Shown in pieces: positions 1 through 11,438 of a DNA stretch of 64,000 bases; position 1 is the stretch's first letter, and every line of letters begins with the position of its first letter. This stretch comes from Phoronis australis. Taxonomy: Eukaryota > Phoronida > Phoronidae. The position numbers were made by a program, and so were the translations under genes. The notes below the pieces were generated by a model. The model saw nothing but the letters and a program-made list of their open reading frames with translations, did no database searches and was not told where the DNA came from. The DNA lies in assembly GCA_002633005.1 (NCBI GenBank), contig NMRA01000007.1, positions 1,070,811-1,134,810 of the forward strand, in the 5' to 3' direction.

Positions 1-909
1 ATCTCACGAATGAAAGGTGTTTCGTGAGTAAGCAAGGCTGCTTCTAAGTGTAAACTAGCAAAATAGCTGCCACTGAAGTGACTGATCGGCAAGGCTGAAA
101 TGTTGAATTACGGGACTAAACGCACACCATGTTGATTCCATGGCGATTTCGCATGTAACTGATTTGACCGAGACCATGGAATCACACTGGAACTTTTTCA
201 TGATCAAGGCGATTCACATGTCATATCCTAATCAAATATGATTAGGTGTATCACACCGTAAGACTAATTAACAAATGCCAAAATCAAAATGCCCAAAGAC
301 TGAATCTACAGTAATAGAACTGGAGTCGTAACTGGAAAATACGGTCAAAAATGTCTGATTTTTAATTCATAAGTCACATCTATCATTTCTTTCCTCCTGC
401 CATATTTTACTGAAGCCATAAATCCTGGAGATTGTGCAACAGTAGCTCCTGACCATTTCCTATTCAGACAGACAATCATTCTATTACCTAACCTGTGTGA
501 CGGCCTGGGAAAGCAACGATACTGGACTCGTTATCAATCAACAAATATACACAATATTCACGCAGTAGTCATTTTAAAAATGAGCCTCTTGTTAGGTTTT
601 AAAAACAGTACATTTTGCACTTAAATACAGTGCAAAACGTGATTTTTTGCTTGCCTCATAATATTCATGTCTCAAATACACTGTTTTAAACCTAAAGAGA
701 GTCTCACTACCGAAATGGCAACCACGTGAATAGGGTCAATAATGTTAATTATCCCAGCACTAAGCAAACATGTCCAAGACCAGGAACAGGATGGAATGTA
801 CCAATATGGAGAGTCATTAAGCACAAGTGCTGTGTGGCTCAAATTCTACTACAATGCCGCTATAAACCTATTACAGCTTCGAATTCATAGAAAATTCTGA
901 CCAACTCAC
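1..909. other. Probable last EIF4A3 intron, cut by window edge
   Basis: No coding exon is visible on the minus strand here. The last visible EIF4A3 exon ends at 910 with a good GT donor, and the remaining C-terminal residues (HRIGRxGR motif onward) are not encoded in this stretch. Bases 46-110 resemble 60337-60402, so part of it is a dispersed repeat. Confidence 0.5.
46..110. repeat. Dispersed repeat, copy 1
   Basis: By eye this stretch aligns with 60337-60402 in the same orientation. Shared words include gtgactgatcg and gaaatgtt. No ends or coding potential were recognised, so the class is unknown. Confidence 0.5.
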
Positions 910-1017
910 CTGTGGATGTACAACTCACGGTTGTTGGGCAGGTCATAGTTGATAACCAGCGACACCTGTTGGACATCAATACCGCGGGCCCACACATCTG
1001 TTGTGATCAGGACACGG
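910..1017 (-). CDS. EIF4A3: EIF4A3 coding exon 9 (motif V)
   Basis: It encodes [20 protein letters not shown] through NNRELYIHR. The [10 protein letters not shown] segment is motif V. The acceptor is atttcag and the donor is gtgagttg. It ends in phase 2 inside the motif VI Arg codon; the next exon is outside the window. Confidence 0.94.
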
Positions 1018-4000
1018 CTGAAATGTGAAGTGAAGCACCTGGGTGTGTGTTTGCACTAAGTGTTGAAATATGCATTTGAGATTTCCAAAGCGGTGAAATG
1101 TGTTCTTCATTTTGCTGGGGCTATATTATTTAAATACAACCTCATACTGCCACTAAGAATGGGTATCTAATGATGAAACACAGACCGGTAGTTCAAATGT
1201 GAAACAAAATTGTATTCAATGTACACAAGCTGACAATCAAGTCAAAGATCAGTACACAACAAAGGTCAGAATACAGACCTATGTGAATGCTTGCAGGTTA
1301 CTTTTAAGATAACTCAACATACTATTTTACAAGTCACTACTGGTAATGCGAATTCAGACCAGTGTAAAAACCTTCAAATTCTGAAATCTTCCATTCATTG
1401 TGTAGTACTAGTCACACAGAGAACCAGTTTTATCCACCAAATAACCAGCACAAAACTGGTTCTCAAAATCCAGGACCTTTGTAATGAGCCCTCATGTAGT
1501 GTGACGTTGTTTAATTGACGTTCCCTTACCTTCCTCCCGACCGGAATTCCTTCATGATGGCCTCTCTCTCCTTCTGCAGCATATCACCGTGCATGGAAGA
1601 CACAGTGAAGTTGGCTTCCCTCATCTTCTCTGTCAGCCAGTCCACCTATGCAATCAGTGGCAAAAGATTCGTCAGACATGGGAGAAAATGACATGCTACT
1701 CGTTTCATGAAAATCGACTCAGAGAACAAACTGGAGCTCTCGAAAGAACAGGAAAAAAATCACATATCTCTCCGCTAATTAACTCGTGGATCAGTACTTA
1801 AATACAAAGATGGGTGACTGAGATAAAACACCTTGAGTAAGCCTATTTCAGAGTGCCCACAAGCCCTTTGGCAGTCAACGATAACTGACAGCTATAGTGA
1901 ACACTATTTTGGAAATCCAAAGAAATATAACTAAAGTATAATAACCCATGACTGGGTATTGTGTAGAGCCTAGTGAGGACACCACATCAAGTGAACCTAT
2001 GGAAGGAGTGTGCATTACATTATTACCTTTCTCTTTGTGTTGCAGAAGATGACTGCTTGTGTGATGGTCAATGTATCGTAGAGGTCACACAGTGTGTCAA
2101 ACTTCCACTCCTCCCTCTCCACCGCCACGAAGAACTGCTTAATGCCCTCTAGTGTCAACTCATCACTGCAAGCACAACAGTTACTCATAAGAAAGGACAA
2201 AAAAGGAATTCAGTTTGAATATGAACAAGCAGCAGAAGGGGAACCCAGGGTCTGTTTCATGACAAGTGATTTAAGACTAAGTAAGAAATTTGATTTTATG
2301 CTTCACGCATTTTAGAAAAATAATGATCTCTGACTTTAGCAAAGGCACAAAGTTTCTGTGAATATACTCATAACTCGCAACCACTGAGATGATTTGTATA
2401 AATTTGATCACACCTGTGATACACAAATAACTACATGGCTAAGTCTTTATTCACACCTGTGATACACAAATAACTACATGGCTAAGTCTTTATTCAGAAC
2501 TGTGATACACAAATAACTACATGGCTAAGTCTTTATTCACACCTGTGATACACAAATAACTACATGGCTAAGTCTTTATTCACAACTGTGATACACAAAT
2601 AACTACATGGCTAAGTTTTTATTCACAATTGTGATACACAAATAACTACATGGCTAAGTCTTTATTCACAACTGTGATACACAAATAACTACATGGCTAA
2701 GTCTTTATTCAGAAATTGTGAAGTGGGAGTTTGAGACCAAATTTCTGACTTCAATCTTAAGTCACGTTTCATGAAACAGACACCAGGGGTCGTCTCGTAG
2801 ACTGTAAGACATTCCCACAATTCAACACTCCAACCTCACCGACCAATCACTTCAGTGGCGGCCATTTTGCAAGGGAAGGTTGGCAAGATCCAGAGCATAC
2901 CAACAAAAGACTAGTACCTGTTCACGTGCAGTTTTGCAAGGTCTTGAGAGATGTTGCCTCTCTCGCACGAAACTTTGTCTATGTATGCTCTTCAGCTTTG
3001 TTTTGGAAAAAACAAGAGACAAAAACAAATTGCATGGAAAGACCTCATAATGTTGGAATGGATGGCATTCGAAATGTTTAAGCTTCGGCTTCCCTTCCAC
3101 TTTCTGCTTAAATACGAAATCAAGAATTTTTTGTAGCAACATCAATGAAGCCCAGATTTTGAGAACCAGTTTCCTCCACTTACTGACCAGCAGTAATAAA
3201 ATTGGTTCTCGAAATCTGGGGCCCTTGTATGTGACTTATGCCCTCACCGTTTCACCAGAATGCGAATAGGATCTGTCATAAACTTTTGCGTCATCTCCAA
3301 AATCTCGTGAGGCAGCGTGGCAGACATTAGTACCACCTGGGTAGCTGGTGGTAGGTAGCGGTATACGTCGTAGATCTGCTCTTTGAAACCTGCAGGACAA
3401 GACACGTGTCAAATGCAATTTGTATGCTCACGTTTTCGAAACGACATCTTACTAGTGATTAATAAGGATACTCATAACATTTACACCAAAAAGTTCACTT
3501 AACAAGATTCATGACCACTCCCATAAAAGGGAGCAATGCTAGTAAAGCTTAATTAGCCTCGAGAGGAATGGCAAGTCACCAGTGCTCTCCCCAATAGGAA
3601 TGCACATACAAAAAAACAATAAAGTAGCCAGTAGGGGGCAAAATGTAGGTTAAATCTGTCTGAAACAGAGCTTGTACTGTTATCTGGGTGAAAGAAACTT
3701 ATTTGGCTAATTTGCCAAACATATGTAATTAAACATAAGACAAATGCAAAAAAAAATGCCACTAGGGACTCTACAGCGGTCAGATTTGATCCAAAATCCA
3801 CATTAATTTACTTTCCCCAATATATAACACACACAAATTTTATGAAGATCCATCAAAGAAGATGGTAGACATTGAACCACGGGCAAAATTGCCACTAGGA
3901 GAGACCACAGCACGCGCAACTATCCGAAAATCATCATCAGCTACGTACTTCCAAGAATAAACGTATATGCTAATTTTCATAATGATCCTTAGAGTAGTTT

Positions 4001-7000
4001 GGCCACCAGAGAGGCGGATGCCAAAAACCAGGCTCAAAAAAGTAATAAAAATGACCACTAGGTGGCATACAAATGTTCCACTGTTGCATAAGGGCTATTA
4101 ATAACAAACTGCAAGTGTTTTTGATAGTTTACCTTGAACATTAATGTCAAATAAAATTTGACCGTATTAATGACATCATTGCTTAGTTATCGATATACTT
4201 TCTTTGTGGCTAAATTCTACTAAAAAGTTATGTGACCCAATTAATAACAGATCGGTAAAAAGTCAAAAATCAAATTCTACAGACTCTACTTTCATAAAAT
4301 ATATACTTTTACTGTGTTAAAATATTTAGTTTTTTCTAAATGAACAGAGTTGTCGATAAGGCCCAACATAACATAAGATCCCATTATTGGATTGTGTTTG
4401 CGGACTGATGCACAAATTTCATAGACTAGTTCATCACAGTGTTTTGTCTTAAAGGGGAATATTTTCTATTTTTGAAATTTTTGGTGAAGTTACAATATCT
4501 TAATTGCTCCAGAAGGCATTTAGATTTTTTTAGAAAAACGGCAATTCTCCAAACCATAACACTGATGCTGAGAGTAAAGTCGCACAATGCAAACAACACT
4601 ATCCGTTTTACTGGCTGAGTCGCTGTCTTCGGCACTATTGCTCAAGTCAAATGGCAAATTGTTCCTAACAAGCTGGGACTGAAAATCAACAGATGTCTTG
4701 GCCATTAAGCACAATTACTTGAATGGAAGAGCAAGGAAACAGGATATTTGAACTTATTCACTGTGTCACACATCTGGTTTGAGAAATTATTATCAAGTTT
4801 CTTTTATAGAGACAAATTATTAAAATATTCAAAATACCTTTTATACTATAAGTAAAATATGCCAAATAGACCAGAATGGTTTTCAAAGCATTTAACGTTC
4901 TCCTTTAGAGAGAGTGGATGCACTAACAAGTTAAGCTACTCACCTTTGTTAAGCATCTCGTCGGCTTCATCAAGTACCAACATCTTGATGGATCTCGTTC
5001 TTAAGTTCCGCCTGCGAATCATGTCTTGATTTGAAAAAAAAGAAACCAGTTTAAGGAAATGGCACACAATCATGAGATCCAACAGCAACTTGAACTGGGC
5101 AGCTTTTGCAATTACACTAGATACTGAAAGTTACATTTCAGGAGAGCTCTCATAAAAACACTACTCCAACTGAACGGGTATCGGAATTGAAAGGTGTCGT
5201 CAAGAAAAGTTATTCTGGTGGGTTCAAAATTAATCTGACAAACTTCCTTTATCCACTCGCTCCGCATTTTGTAGTCTTTGAATGTCGGGAAGGTGAAGAA
5301 CTTAACACCACACATTCATAGGTAATAGCCAAGTTTATCCAACTTTCTACTTTTGAAGTTGCAGCCCACACCACAGCAGTAATACTTCAAGGATGAATAG
5401 AATAATGGAGCAGAGAAAAACTTGTAAGGAAAACGACAACAACAAAGAACTCCAATGGCACGGAAATCGTAAGGCTACTAAAGTGCTTGACGGAAATCGG
5501 GCCACTGTGGTTAAATACAGTGAGATTCAAGTATGACTGTGAAATTCGCGATTATCCTGTTCAATTACTACATGAATATAACTATGTCCGTACTGAGAAA
5601 GTGGCAGTTATAGTCCGCAAATTTTCCCTACTTGCTCTCAATACCTTGTTAGTGATAAAACGCAGCAGCGATTTTACAACTACATCGTTCAAAGTTTGAC
5701 AAATACAAACCAGTGCTCGATTAAATTTTCACTTTGCAGGTAATCTTGAGTTAAAATTCAGACTTTTGACGCTTGCAATAACCATAGATTACAAAGTGCG
5801 TAATTTCTGTGACTAACCAAACAATCTTCGGCAATGCAATGATTCTCGTGCGTAATGCATGTCTGCAAATAAAATTGGCAGGTCACCTGATGCCTTTTAT
5901 GATACACGAGGTGTGCTTAGACCACACCTGCAGGCCCTGTCTACAACAGAGTGGCTTCAAATCTCAACAGAGTTGCTTTTTCTTATGCTGGCACAAGTAT
6001 TGGCACTCTCTGAGCCCAGTTCTGAGTTGCCTTGCATAATTTCACCAAACTCCCATGAATCCATATATGCGGAAAGAGCCCAGGGTCCATGATCTAAACT
6101 CTGAACCGGAGACTCTTGAAATTTAACCAATCACGCTACATGATTAGAGTACAAATTTGAAAGTTTACTCAAAGCCTGACAGGCAATTGGTCAATTTCTA
6201 GACGAGTTTCGAATATAGAGATCACACTCCGAACTCTGGTGTGGAACTGCCTTGTCACTCACCGAATACGCGACCAGGGGTTCCAGAGACAACATGCTGT
6301 CCATAGTCGAGCTTTCTGATGTCCTCGCCGATGTTTGTTCCTCCAATACATGCATGACACTGCACGTTCATGTAATCACCTAAAGCCAGGATGACCTAGG
6401 GTTGAGAAATAACATATAATCACGTGAGGCAAAACATGACCTATGGTTCAGAAATAACGTATTGTAGCAGTAAAATTTCTTCAGTTTGGGACACAATGTG
6501 AGAGATAGACAAGTGAAATTATGTTTTGCCAAAGTTCTCATCAAAACTAACCTCTCCGCAAATTGCACTCTGCAATTCTTTTCTTCCCAAAAAGTAGAAC
6601 TTTTACTGCAATCAGTAAAGTCAAGAATGACTTACACAGGCCGAAACAGACAATTGGAAGATGGCAGACAATGCCGCAATGAATCATATTTTGAAAATAA
6701 CATTTAATCACTCAAGATGAGAAAAAAACGTGTTACGCACCAGGCAAAGTATTTGTGGAACGGACTCAACATCAAAACTAAACTTAACTCTTTTAATTGT
6801 GATGTCTCACAGGACAGTATTAAATTGAAACCTAGAAATTAGGCCAGGTTAAAAATGACCACTTTTGGTCTTTCTTATGTCCAGAAAGTATGTGCACATT
6901 TGAATCGTTTAAGTATATTTTACAAGCACATTCTTTAGTTTTGTTCATTACATTTACTTTACAATGCTTCGGGTACAAACCTTAACACCTGACTGAATAT

Positions 7001-10000
7001 AATGGATGCAGACAGGAATCTTATCATGAAAAGTGTGGCGTGCAGACTAGACTATATTTCCACGCTGGTTTAAGGTATACATAATCATATACATTCAGGA
7101 GTTACTGCTAAGACTGATTGGACTTCTGTGTTCGACCAGTGGACCCGATGGTTTAGTCGACTTGAGTGTCTGCACGGTTAGCAGCATGTCCCGGGTTTGA
7201 GTCCCAGTTAGGACAGAAATCTTTTCAGACTTATGTTCATTAGGTCACGCGATGTGGCCAATAGGTGGCGTGCGGACCAGACTCAAGAATCTTTGCGATC
7301 TATGCTTCCATGCCGCTTCAAGATTTCCATATTCATAAAAAAGTTGCATCTTCGATTCTGATGCTACAATCGAACAGAGAAAACAATTTACCTTTTGTAT
7401 CTGGGTAGCGAGTTCTCTGGTCGGTGACAACACCAATGCCTGTGTTTCACGCGCTTGTGTGTCTAAGCTCTGCAGGATGGATATGGAGAAGGTTGCTGTC
7501 TTACCAGTACCAGACTGGGCCCTGTTCAATACAAAGAGACGTGTGAAACAACTACATCGCGCAATCCAAGTTCAGTGAGTCAGCAACTTTGAACAAAAGT
7601 TGTTCATGCCAAAATTATATTCCAACTTCAGAATTATTTCGGTCGCATCCAGGGACATCGCCACGCCTGTGACAGAACAACTGAGTGGGATTAAATGGAT
7701 GAAAAATTACCGCATATTCCCTTAGTAACTCATTACTTATAATGTGGAAAGTTGTATACAAGAAAGCTTACTAGTATGCGGCTGACTAGAAAGACATAGA
7801 CAAACTTGACTCACGCTGTGATATCACTCCCAGACACCCAACTCAAACTGACACTGAGCAAGATGTAAGTGGTACAGTTGTCTCTATAATCAACAGTACA
7901 CTGATGTCAAACTTATCAGCAAGTTCCTTTGCTGCCTGTCAGGAACTTGAAATGACGCTAGAGTGCAGCATGAACGATGCTTTGATAATAGGCAAATATC
8001 AAACTGAGGAACAATAGACAAACAGAATAAAACAGAATACCGTAACAGAATGCTCATCTCACATCACAGTATATGTCAAATAAATAATGGGATGTGAACT
8101 GATCGTTCCGTCTCCATATTGTGTTCTAATCTGATTGACTATCATACCTGAGGGTCACATCTGCCTAACATCAAAGCGTAGTTCATGATACGGTATAGCA
8201 TCAACTTCATCTTTTAAGTGGGAATAAGAAGTCTCCTGTTACAATGACTAAAGTTGGGTGAATGCGTTTTGACTACATTCAATGTTCGATGAACATGAGA
8301 CTGGGAAAAAAGTCAGGGTATCCAACAACTGTTTTTGGTATTGTGTTGATCTGGACCACCCAAAACTGAAGGACTATTCAAATAAAAATCAAAATCTTCA
8401 AAAATGTCTGTCCAGTAGAGCAACTTACTGCGCAATAACGTCTCTGCCTTTCGTAACAGGTTTAATGGCTCTCTGCTGAATGGCGGAAGGCTTCTCAAAT
8501 CCTACAAGACAAACATAATGTAACTGAAGGAGATACTGCAACAATGACTCACACAAACAGCCGCACAGTTTTTCTTTTCCTTTTATTTTCAAAAAAAAAC
8601 TGCGAGGCCAGTGACCTTTAACTTACCAGGTCACCTTCAGACACCGCCTCACAGATACTCACAAGCATGCACACTTTGATGTCATATCCCCTGGCGCCAA
8701 CAGCCTAAACATGGCCAGTTGTCGATTTGGGCAACTGAACAAAGCTCCGTTCGAAAAAAGTTTCATTGTGGGATTGGTTGAGCTGGGAAGAGTTTAAAGG
8801 AGAGTGCCACCCGATTTAATTTGCTTTTTTACCATCTTAATCGGTCTATATCCACATCACCTCGTATATAGTCGATCTCACCTGGCCGAGAGGTGTCGCG
8901 TTAACCTATGAGGAAGGTGAGTACACAACACAGCGACATCAGTGGTTCTTCAGCTGAGTGTGTGCATCATAGCCGCTTGTGTGAACTATGAAGCTGTGTT
9001 GGAAAGCGGGTATATCGTTTTTTTTCAATATCCTCGAGAATCCAAAATGCTTCAGAAGCAGCTCGCAGTAGTTAGATTGTAAGTTGCCATGTTGACCTTT
9101 ATTATCTATTGTGCTTCTGTTTCAAAATGAATTATTCTCACCCTAACCAAGGGTTATATGAAACTGAAACAAAGTGTCAAAGCCTGTCTCAGTAGATGCA
9201 ATTTGTAATGTCTTTGTTGGAGTGTTGTGAGTGCAAATGTTTTGAGAAACCAACTATGAATAAATACTGCTCTACAACGAAAAATTGCAGCCTTCGGGGC
9301 ACTAGTCGGATATAATGGACCCTAACTTATTCCAAATAAATCCACTAAATGTACGTCTAAATGAATGATTTTGGTATCGTTGCATTCCTCAGACATCTGG
9401 CTATCCGTACAAATGCTTTTCACGAGCCTCAATTACTCTAGTCTATAACTACGCTGTTCCGAACTCGGTCCACTTTAGCCACGCACATCGTGAAATCGGC
9501 AGCCATTTCAGGGAACTTACTGTATCTAGCGATATCTATCGGCGATTTGCTACAACACACGCTGTTCCTTTTTCATCAGTCAACGTCATTGGTTGATTTC
9601 GTCAATAATTCACGACAATCGTTATTAATCATCGTACGTCTGCTCTCGTCATCACCTTCGTCGTCTCTCTCCCGATCGTATCTGTCATCATCATGTTATC
9701 GTCGCCCATGTTGACTGATGAAAAAGGAACAGCGCGTGTTGTAGCAAATCGCCGATAGATGGCGCTAGATATAGTAAGTTCCCTGAAATGGCTGCCGATT
9801 TCACAATGCGCATGGCTAAAGTGGACCAAGTTCAGAAAAGCGTAGTTATAGACTAGAGTAATTGAGGGTCGTGAAAAGGATTTGTACGTACGGATAACCA
9901 GATGTCTGAGGAATGCAGCGATACCAAAATCATTCATTTAGACCTACATTTAGTGGATTTATTTGGAATAAGTTAGGGTCCATTATATCCGACTAGTGCC

Positions 10001-10423
10001 CCGAAGGCTGCAATTTTTCGTTGTAGAGCGACTGATTTGTGTTATGGTTTCGCTTGTTTTCAATTAGAGCACGCTGTTCGACTTCCGACTGTGTCTGTGA
10101 CAATAAGAGTAATTGAGGGTCCTGAAAAGGACTTGTACGGATAGCCAGATGTCTGAGGAATGCAACGATACCAAAACCATTCATTTAGACCTGCCGATTG
10201 TTCTGCGCAGTGGAGAATGACGCCGACGACAGACGAACGACAGCAAGTAAAAATAAATGTAGCCAGCAAAGACTAGATGGAGTTACTTACCATAGGCATA
10301 AATCCCACGAATTAAGTCATCTCGAAGCTTCATAGAATCAAATGTTGGAGTAACATCGACATCCTCACTGGTCTCAAACTCAACATTTTTAAGGTCGTCA
10401 GAAAGCACACGTCTGGACGCCAT
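910..10423 (-). CDS. EIF4A3: Eukaryotic initiation factor 4A-III (DEAD-box RNA helicase), 9 exons, 3' end missing
   Basis: ATP-dependent DEAD-box RNA helicase that clamps RNA as the core of the exon junction complex in the nucleus. Coding exons on the minus strand: 10291-10423, 8429-8501, 7392-7521, 6263-6395, 4944-5024, 3248-3389, 2027-2165, 1530-1645 and 910-1017. All joins keep frame and all introns are GT-AG. They encode 351 complete codons; the human protein has 411, so the end lies left of the window. Visible motifs in order: Q motif [10 protein letters not shown], Walker [34 protein letters not shown] and [10 protein letters not shown]. The final HRIGRxGR motif is cut after HR. The N-terminal stretch [18 protein letters not shown] is diagnostic for eIF4A-III rather than eIF4A-I/II. 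The start is the first ATG before that stretch. The introns are full of repeats. Confidence 0.96.
1419..1468. repeat. Small hairpin repeat in EIF4A3 intron 8, copy 1
   Basis: Inverted arms gagaaccagtttt and aaaactggttctc enclose a short loop. The same hairpin with related loop and flank occurs at 3159-3220. Both lie just downstream (in transcript sense) of an EIF4A3 donor site. Confidence 0.65.
1530..1645 (-). CDS. EIF4A3: EIF4A3 coding exon 8
   Basis: It encodes [20 protein letters not shown] through [16 protein letters not shown]. The acceptor is gcatag and the donor is gtaaggga. It leaves two bases of the Ser codon completed in the next exon. Confidence 0.95.
2027..2165 (-). CDS. EIF4A3: EIF4A3 coding exon 7 (start of RecA domain 2)
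   Basis: It encodes [20 protein letters not shown] through [14 protein letters not shown] (motif IV), the first part of the second RecA-like domain. The acceptor is gcttgcag and the donor is gtaataat. It ends on a codon boundary. Confidence 0.95.
2409..2709. repeat. Tandem repeat, 7 copies of 43 bp, in EIF4A3 intron
   Basis: Seven near-identical units begin at 2409, 2452, 2495, 2538, 2581, 2624 and 2667. Each contains gatacacaaataactacatg followed by gctaagtctttatt. A partial eighth unit fades out after 2710. Differences between units are single bases, which suggests recent expansion or homogenisation. It lies between exons 6 and 7. Confidence 0.95.
2761..2856. repeat. Dispersed repeat, uninterrupted copy
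   Basis: It matches 61689-61738 plus 62183-62229, with shared words gtcacgtttcatgaaa, gtaagacatt and cccacaattcaaca. Here the two halves are contiguous; at the other site they are about 444 bp apart. Confidence 0.6.
3159..3220. repeat. Small hairpin repeat in EIF4A3 intron 6, copy 2
   Basis: Arms gagaaccagttt and aattggttctc surround a loop related to that of 1419-1468, and similar sequence follows (tctggggcccttgta). It is 27 nt from the exon 6 donor. Confidence 0.6.
3248..3389 (-). CDS. EIF4A3: EIF4A3 coding exon 6 (SAT motif)
   Basis: It encodes [20 protein letters not shown] through [12 protein letters not shown] and PIRILVKR. Motif III (SAT) couples ATP hydrolysis to unwinding. The acceptor is cctgcag and the donor is gtgagggc. 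A small hairpin repeat lies just inside the following intron (3159-3220). Confidence 0.95.
3835..4070 (-). repeat. Fragment of pearl/DINE-like tandem repeat unit
   Basis: Words such as aaaattgccactaggag, gatccttagagtagtttgg and atgaccactaggtggc match units of the repeat at 43930-45155 in the same orientation, and 36190-36890 in the opposite one. It lies in EIF4A3 intron 5. Only part of one unit is present, without the CCGT microsatellite or the terminal hairpin. Confidence 0.65.
4944..5024 (-). CDS. EIF4A3: EIF4A3 coding exon 5 (DEAD box)
   Basis: It encodes [20 protein letters not shown] followed by ADEMLNK. The DEAD sequence coordinates magnesium and activates water for ATP hydrolysis. It is only 81 nt long. 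The acceptor is atcaag and the donor is gtgagtag. Confidence 0.95.
6263..6395 (-). CDS. EIF4A3: EIF4A3 coding exon 4
   Basis: It encodes [20 protein letters not shown] (GG motif) through [10 protein letters not shown] (motif Ib, RNA binding). The acceptor is accctag and the donor is gtgagtga. It continues exon 3 in phase 0 and ends in phase 1. Confidence 0.95.
7141..7213 (+). repeat. tRNA-derived SINE head or tRNA pseudogene
   Basis: An A-box-like tggtttagtcg at 7149-7159 and a B-box-like ggtttgagtcc at 7194-7204 form an RNA polymerase III internal promoter layout. The 5' and 3' ends do not pair as an acceptor stem, so this is more likely a SINE or decayed tRNA than a working tRNA gene. It lies in EIF4A3 intron 3. 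Confidence 0.5.
7392..7521 (-). CDS. EIF4A3: EIF4A3 coding exon 3 (Walker A)
   Basis: It encodes [17 protein letters not shown] (motif I, ATP phosphate binding) and [12 protein letters not shown] (motif Ia). The acceptor is ttgaacag and the donor is gtaaattg. It ends on a codon boundary. Confidence 0.96.
8429..8501 (-). CDS. EIF4A3: EIF4A3 coding exon 2
   Basis: It encodes [20 protein letters not shown] then DVIAQ, which is the Q motif that reads adenine in DEAD-box helicases. The acceptor is ttgtag and the donor is gtaagttg. It is 73 nt long and leaves two bases of the following Gln codon. Confidence 0.95.
9269..10029. mobile_element. Large foldback (inverted-repeat) element in EIF4A3 intron 1
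   Basis: Arms 9269-9584 and 9710-10029 are reverse complements over about 316-320 bp with scattered differences. They begin gctctacaacgaaaaattgc and end in its complement. The 125-bp spacer has tct/cgt-rich sequence. No transposase and no convincing target duplication were seen. A foldback or MITE-type DNA transposon is the simplest reading. It would form a very long RNA hairpin in the EIF4A3 pre-mRNA. Confidence 0.85.
10106..10192 (+). repeat. Partial third copy of the foldback arm
   Basis: This segment repeats 9855-9945 in the same orientation, with shared words agagtaattgagggtc and cagatgtctgaggaatgca. It lies just outside the foldback, so the family inserted or was duplicated more than once. 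Confidence 0.75.
10291..10423 (-). CDS. EIF4A3: EIF4A3 coding exon 1
   Basis: It starts with [20 protein letters not shown] and ends in ..RGIYAYG. The donor after 10291 reads gtaagtaac. It leaves one base of the next codon (Gly). Everything between 10424 and the hAT element at 10548 must hold the promoter and 5' UTR or part of them. Confidence 0.95.
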
Positions 10424-10547
10424 TTCTTTTTAGTTCTACTCTAGCGCCACCTAACTAACCACGGGGGAGATAACTTCCCATTTTATTATTTCGCACGCTT
10501 TTGCTGAGGCACTCGTTGATCACAGGACCACTTATAGTCTATTAGAA
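10424..10547 (-). promoter_or_regulatory. EIF4A3 upstream interval between ATG and hAT insertion
   Basis: Only 124 bp separate the EIF4A3 start codon from the hAT TIR at 10548. No TATA box is obvious on the minus strand. Either the promoter is this compact or transcription starts inside or beyond the hAT element. Confidence 0.3.
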
Positions 10548-11123
10548 CAGTGGCGGATCTACGGGGGGGGGGGNAACCCCCCCTCGGGCCAGGACCCAAA
10601 AATTAAAAAAAAAAAAAGCGTCTCCAGCAAAACAAAAACGGCAACGCCAGCGTGTGTAAACCCCAAGTAAACCAACTTGGAAAAAATTGAGGGGGGGTTG
10701 CATTGTGAACTGCTGAGTCTTTGTGGCTCATCGGCAAAACGCGCGGGATTTATTGTGCGCGCGCTTCCGTCGACACTTCTGAAGTGGCCAAGCATTTTAG
10801 ATGGATTCAGCGCTGAAAGATCAGTTCTATAGCTGATTTCTTTAGGTAACTAGCTTCTTTAGTACTCTTAGATATATTTTGATTTCATTAGGGGAAATAC
10901 TGCGGTGCCGCAACCCTGATATTCAGGCAAATTGACGTGCAACGTAACGTTTTTACCTTATCTGTCATGCCGTGTCATTCTATTACACTCCACACGTTTG
11001 TTTGTAACTGATGTATAGTAAAGTTGTCTTGCGCAATATNTTCGAAAATTGCAAGAGATGCAAATAGGTCCTGGGATTCTTCGTCAAGATTTGAAGTAGT
11101 CCATGATGAACGGATCAAATTTA

Positions 11124-11372
11124 GTTGCCCATGTAAGTCTTTTGAATGGACTTGGCAACCTCAAGGGTCTTAGTGCCAACTGAGCTGCGAAACGAGATGC
11201 TGACATTGTAGAGGCTTACAAGCTCATTGACACAGCAGTTGACGAAGTGCAAGCGTTGGGAAGAAACATCGAAGATATCTGGGTAGAATGGTTCCAAGAC
11301 GAGCAAATCATTGGATCCGATATACAAATTCCTCGGCAGTCTAGACAACAGAAGGATAGGACTAACGTATGA
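11124..11372 (+). pseudogene. hAT transposase fragment
   Basis: Frame +3 reads VAHVSLLNGLGNLKGLSAN, then an in-frame stop, then AAKRDADIVEAYKLIDTAVD, later NIEDIWVEWFQDEQIIGSD and PRQSRQQKDRTNV before a terminal stop. The pattern resembles hAT transposases of the ZMYM1/THAP12-like group, in which a segment of this kind precedes a conserved P-R-x-x-x-R-Q-x-x-R-x-N motif. Only about 83 codons survive with one internal stop, and no DDE catalytic residues are visible, so it is not functional. It is a family-level recognition by eye. Confidence 0.55.
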
Positions 11373-11438
11373 GTAACCACTGGGGATTAAAATTTTAGAG
11401 AGAGGTTTTCAATTCAAAATTTTTTGCATAGTACGCTT

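Noticed and set aside
2409-2709. CRISPR array
   Set aside because: The repeats are directly adjacent 43-bp tandem units with no spacers, inside a eukaryotic intron.
7141-7213. Functional tRNA gene
   Set aside because: A- and B-box-like words are present, but the acceptor ends do not pair and no clean anticodon stem was found; kept only as a SINE or pseudo-tRNA.
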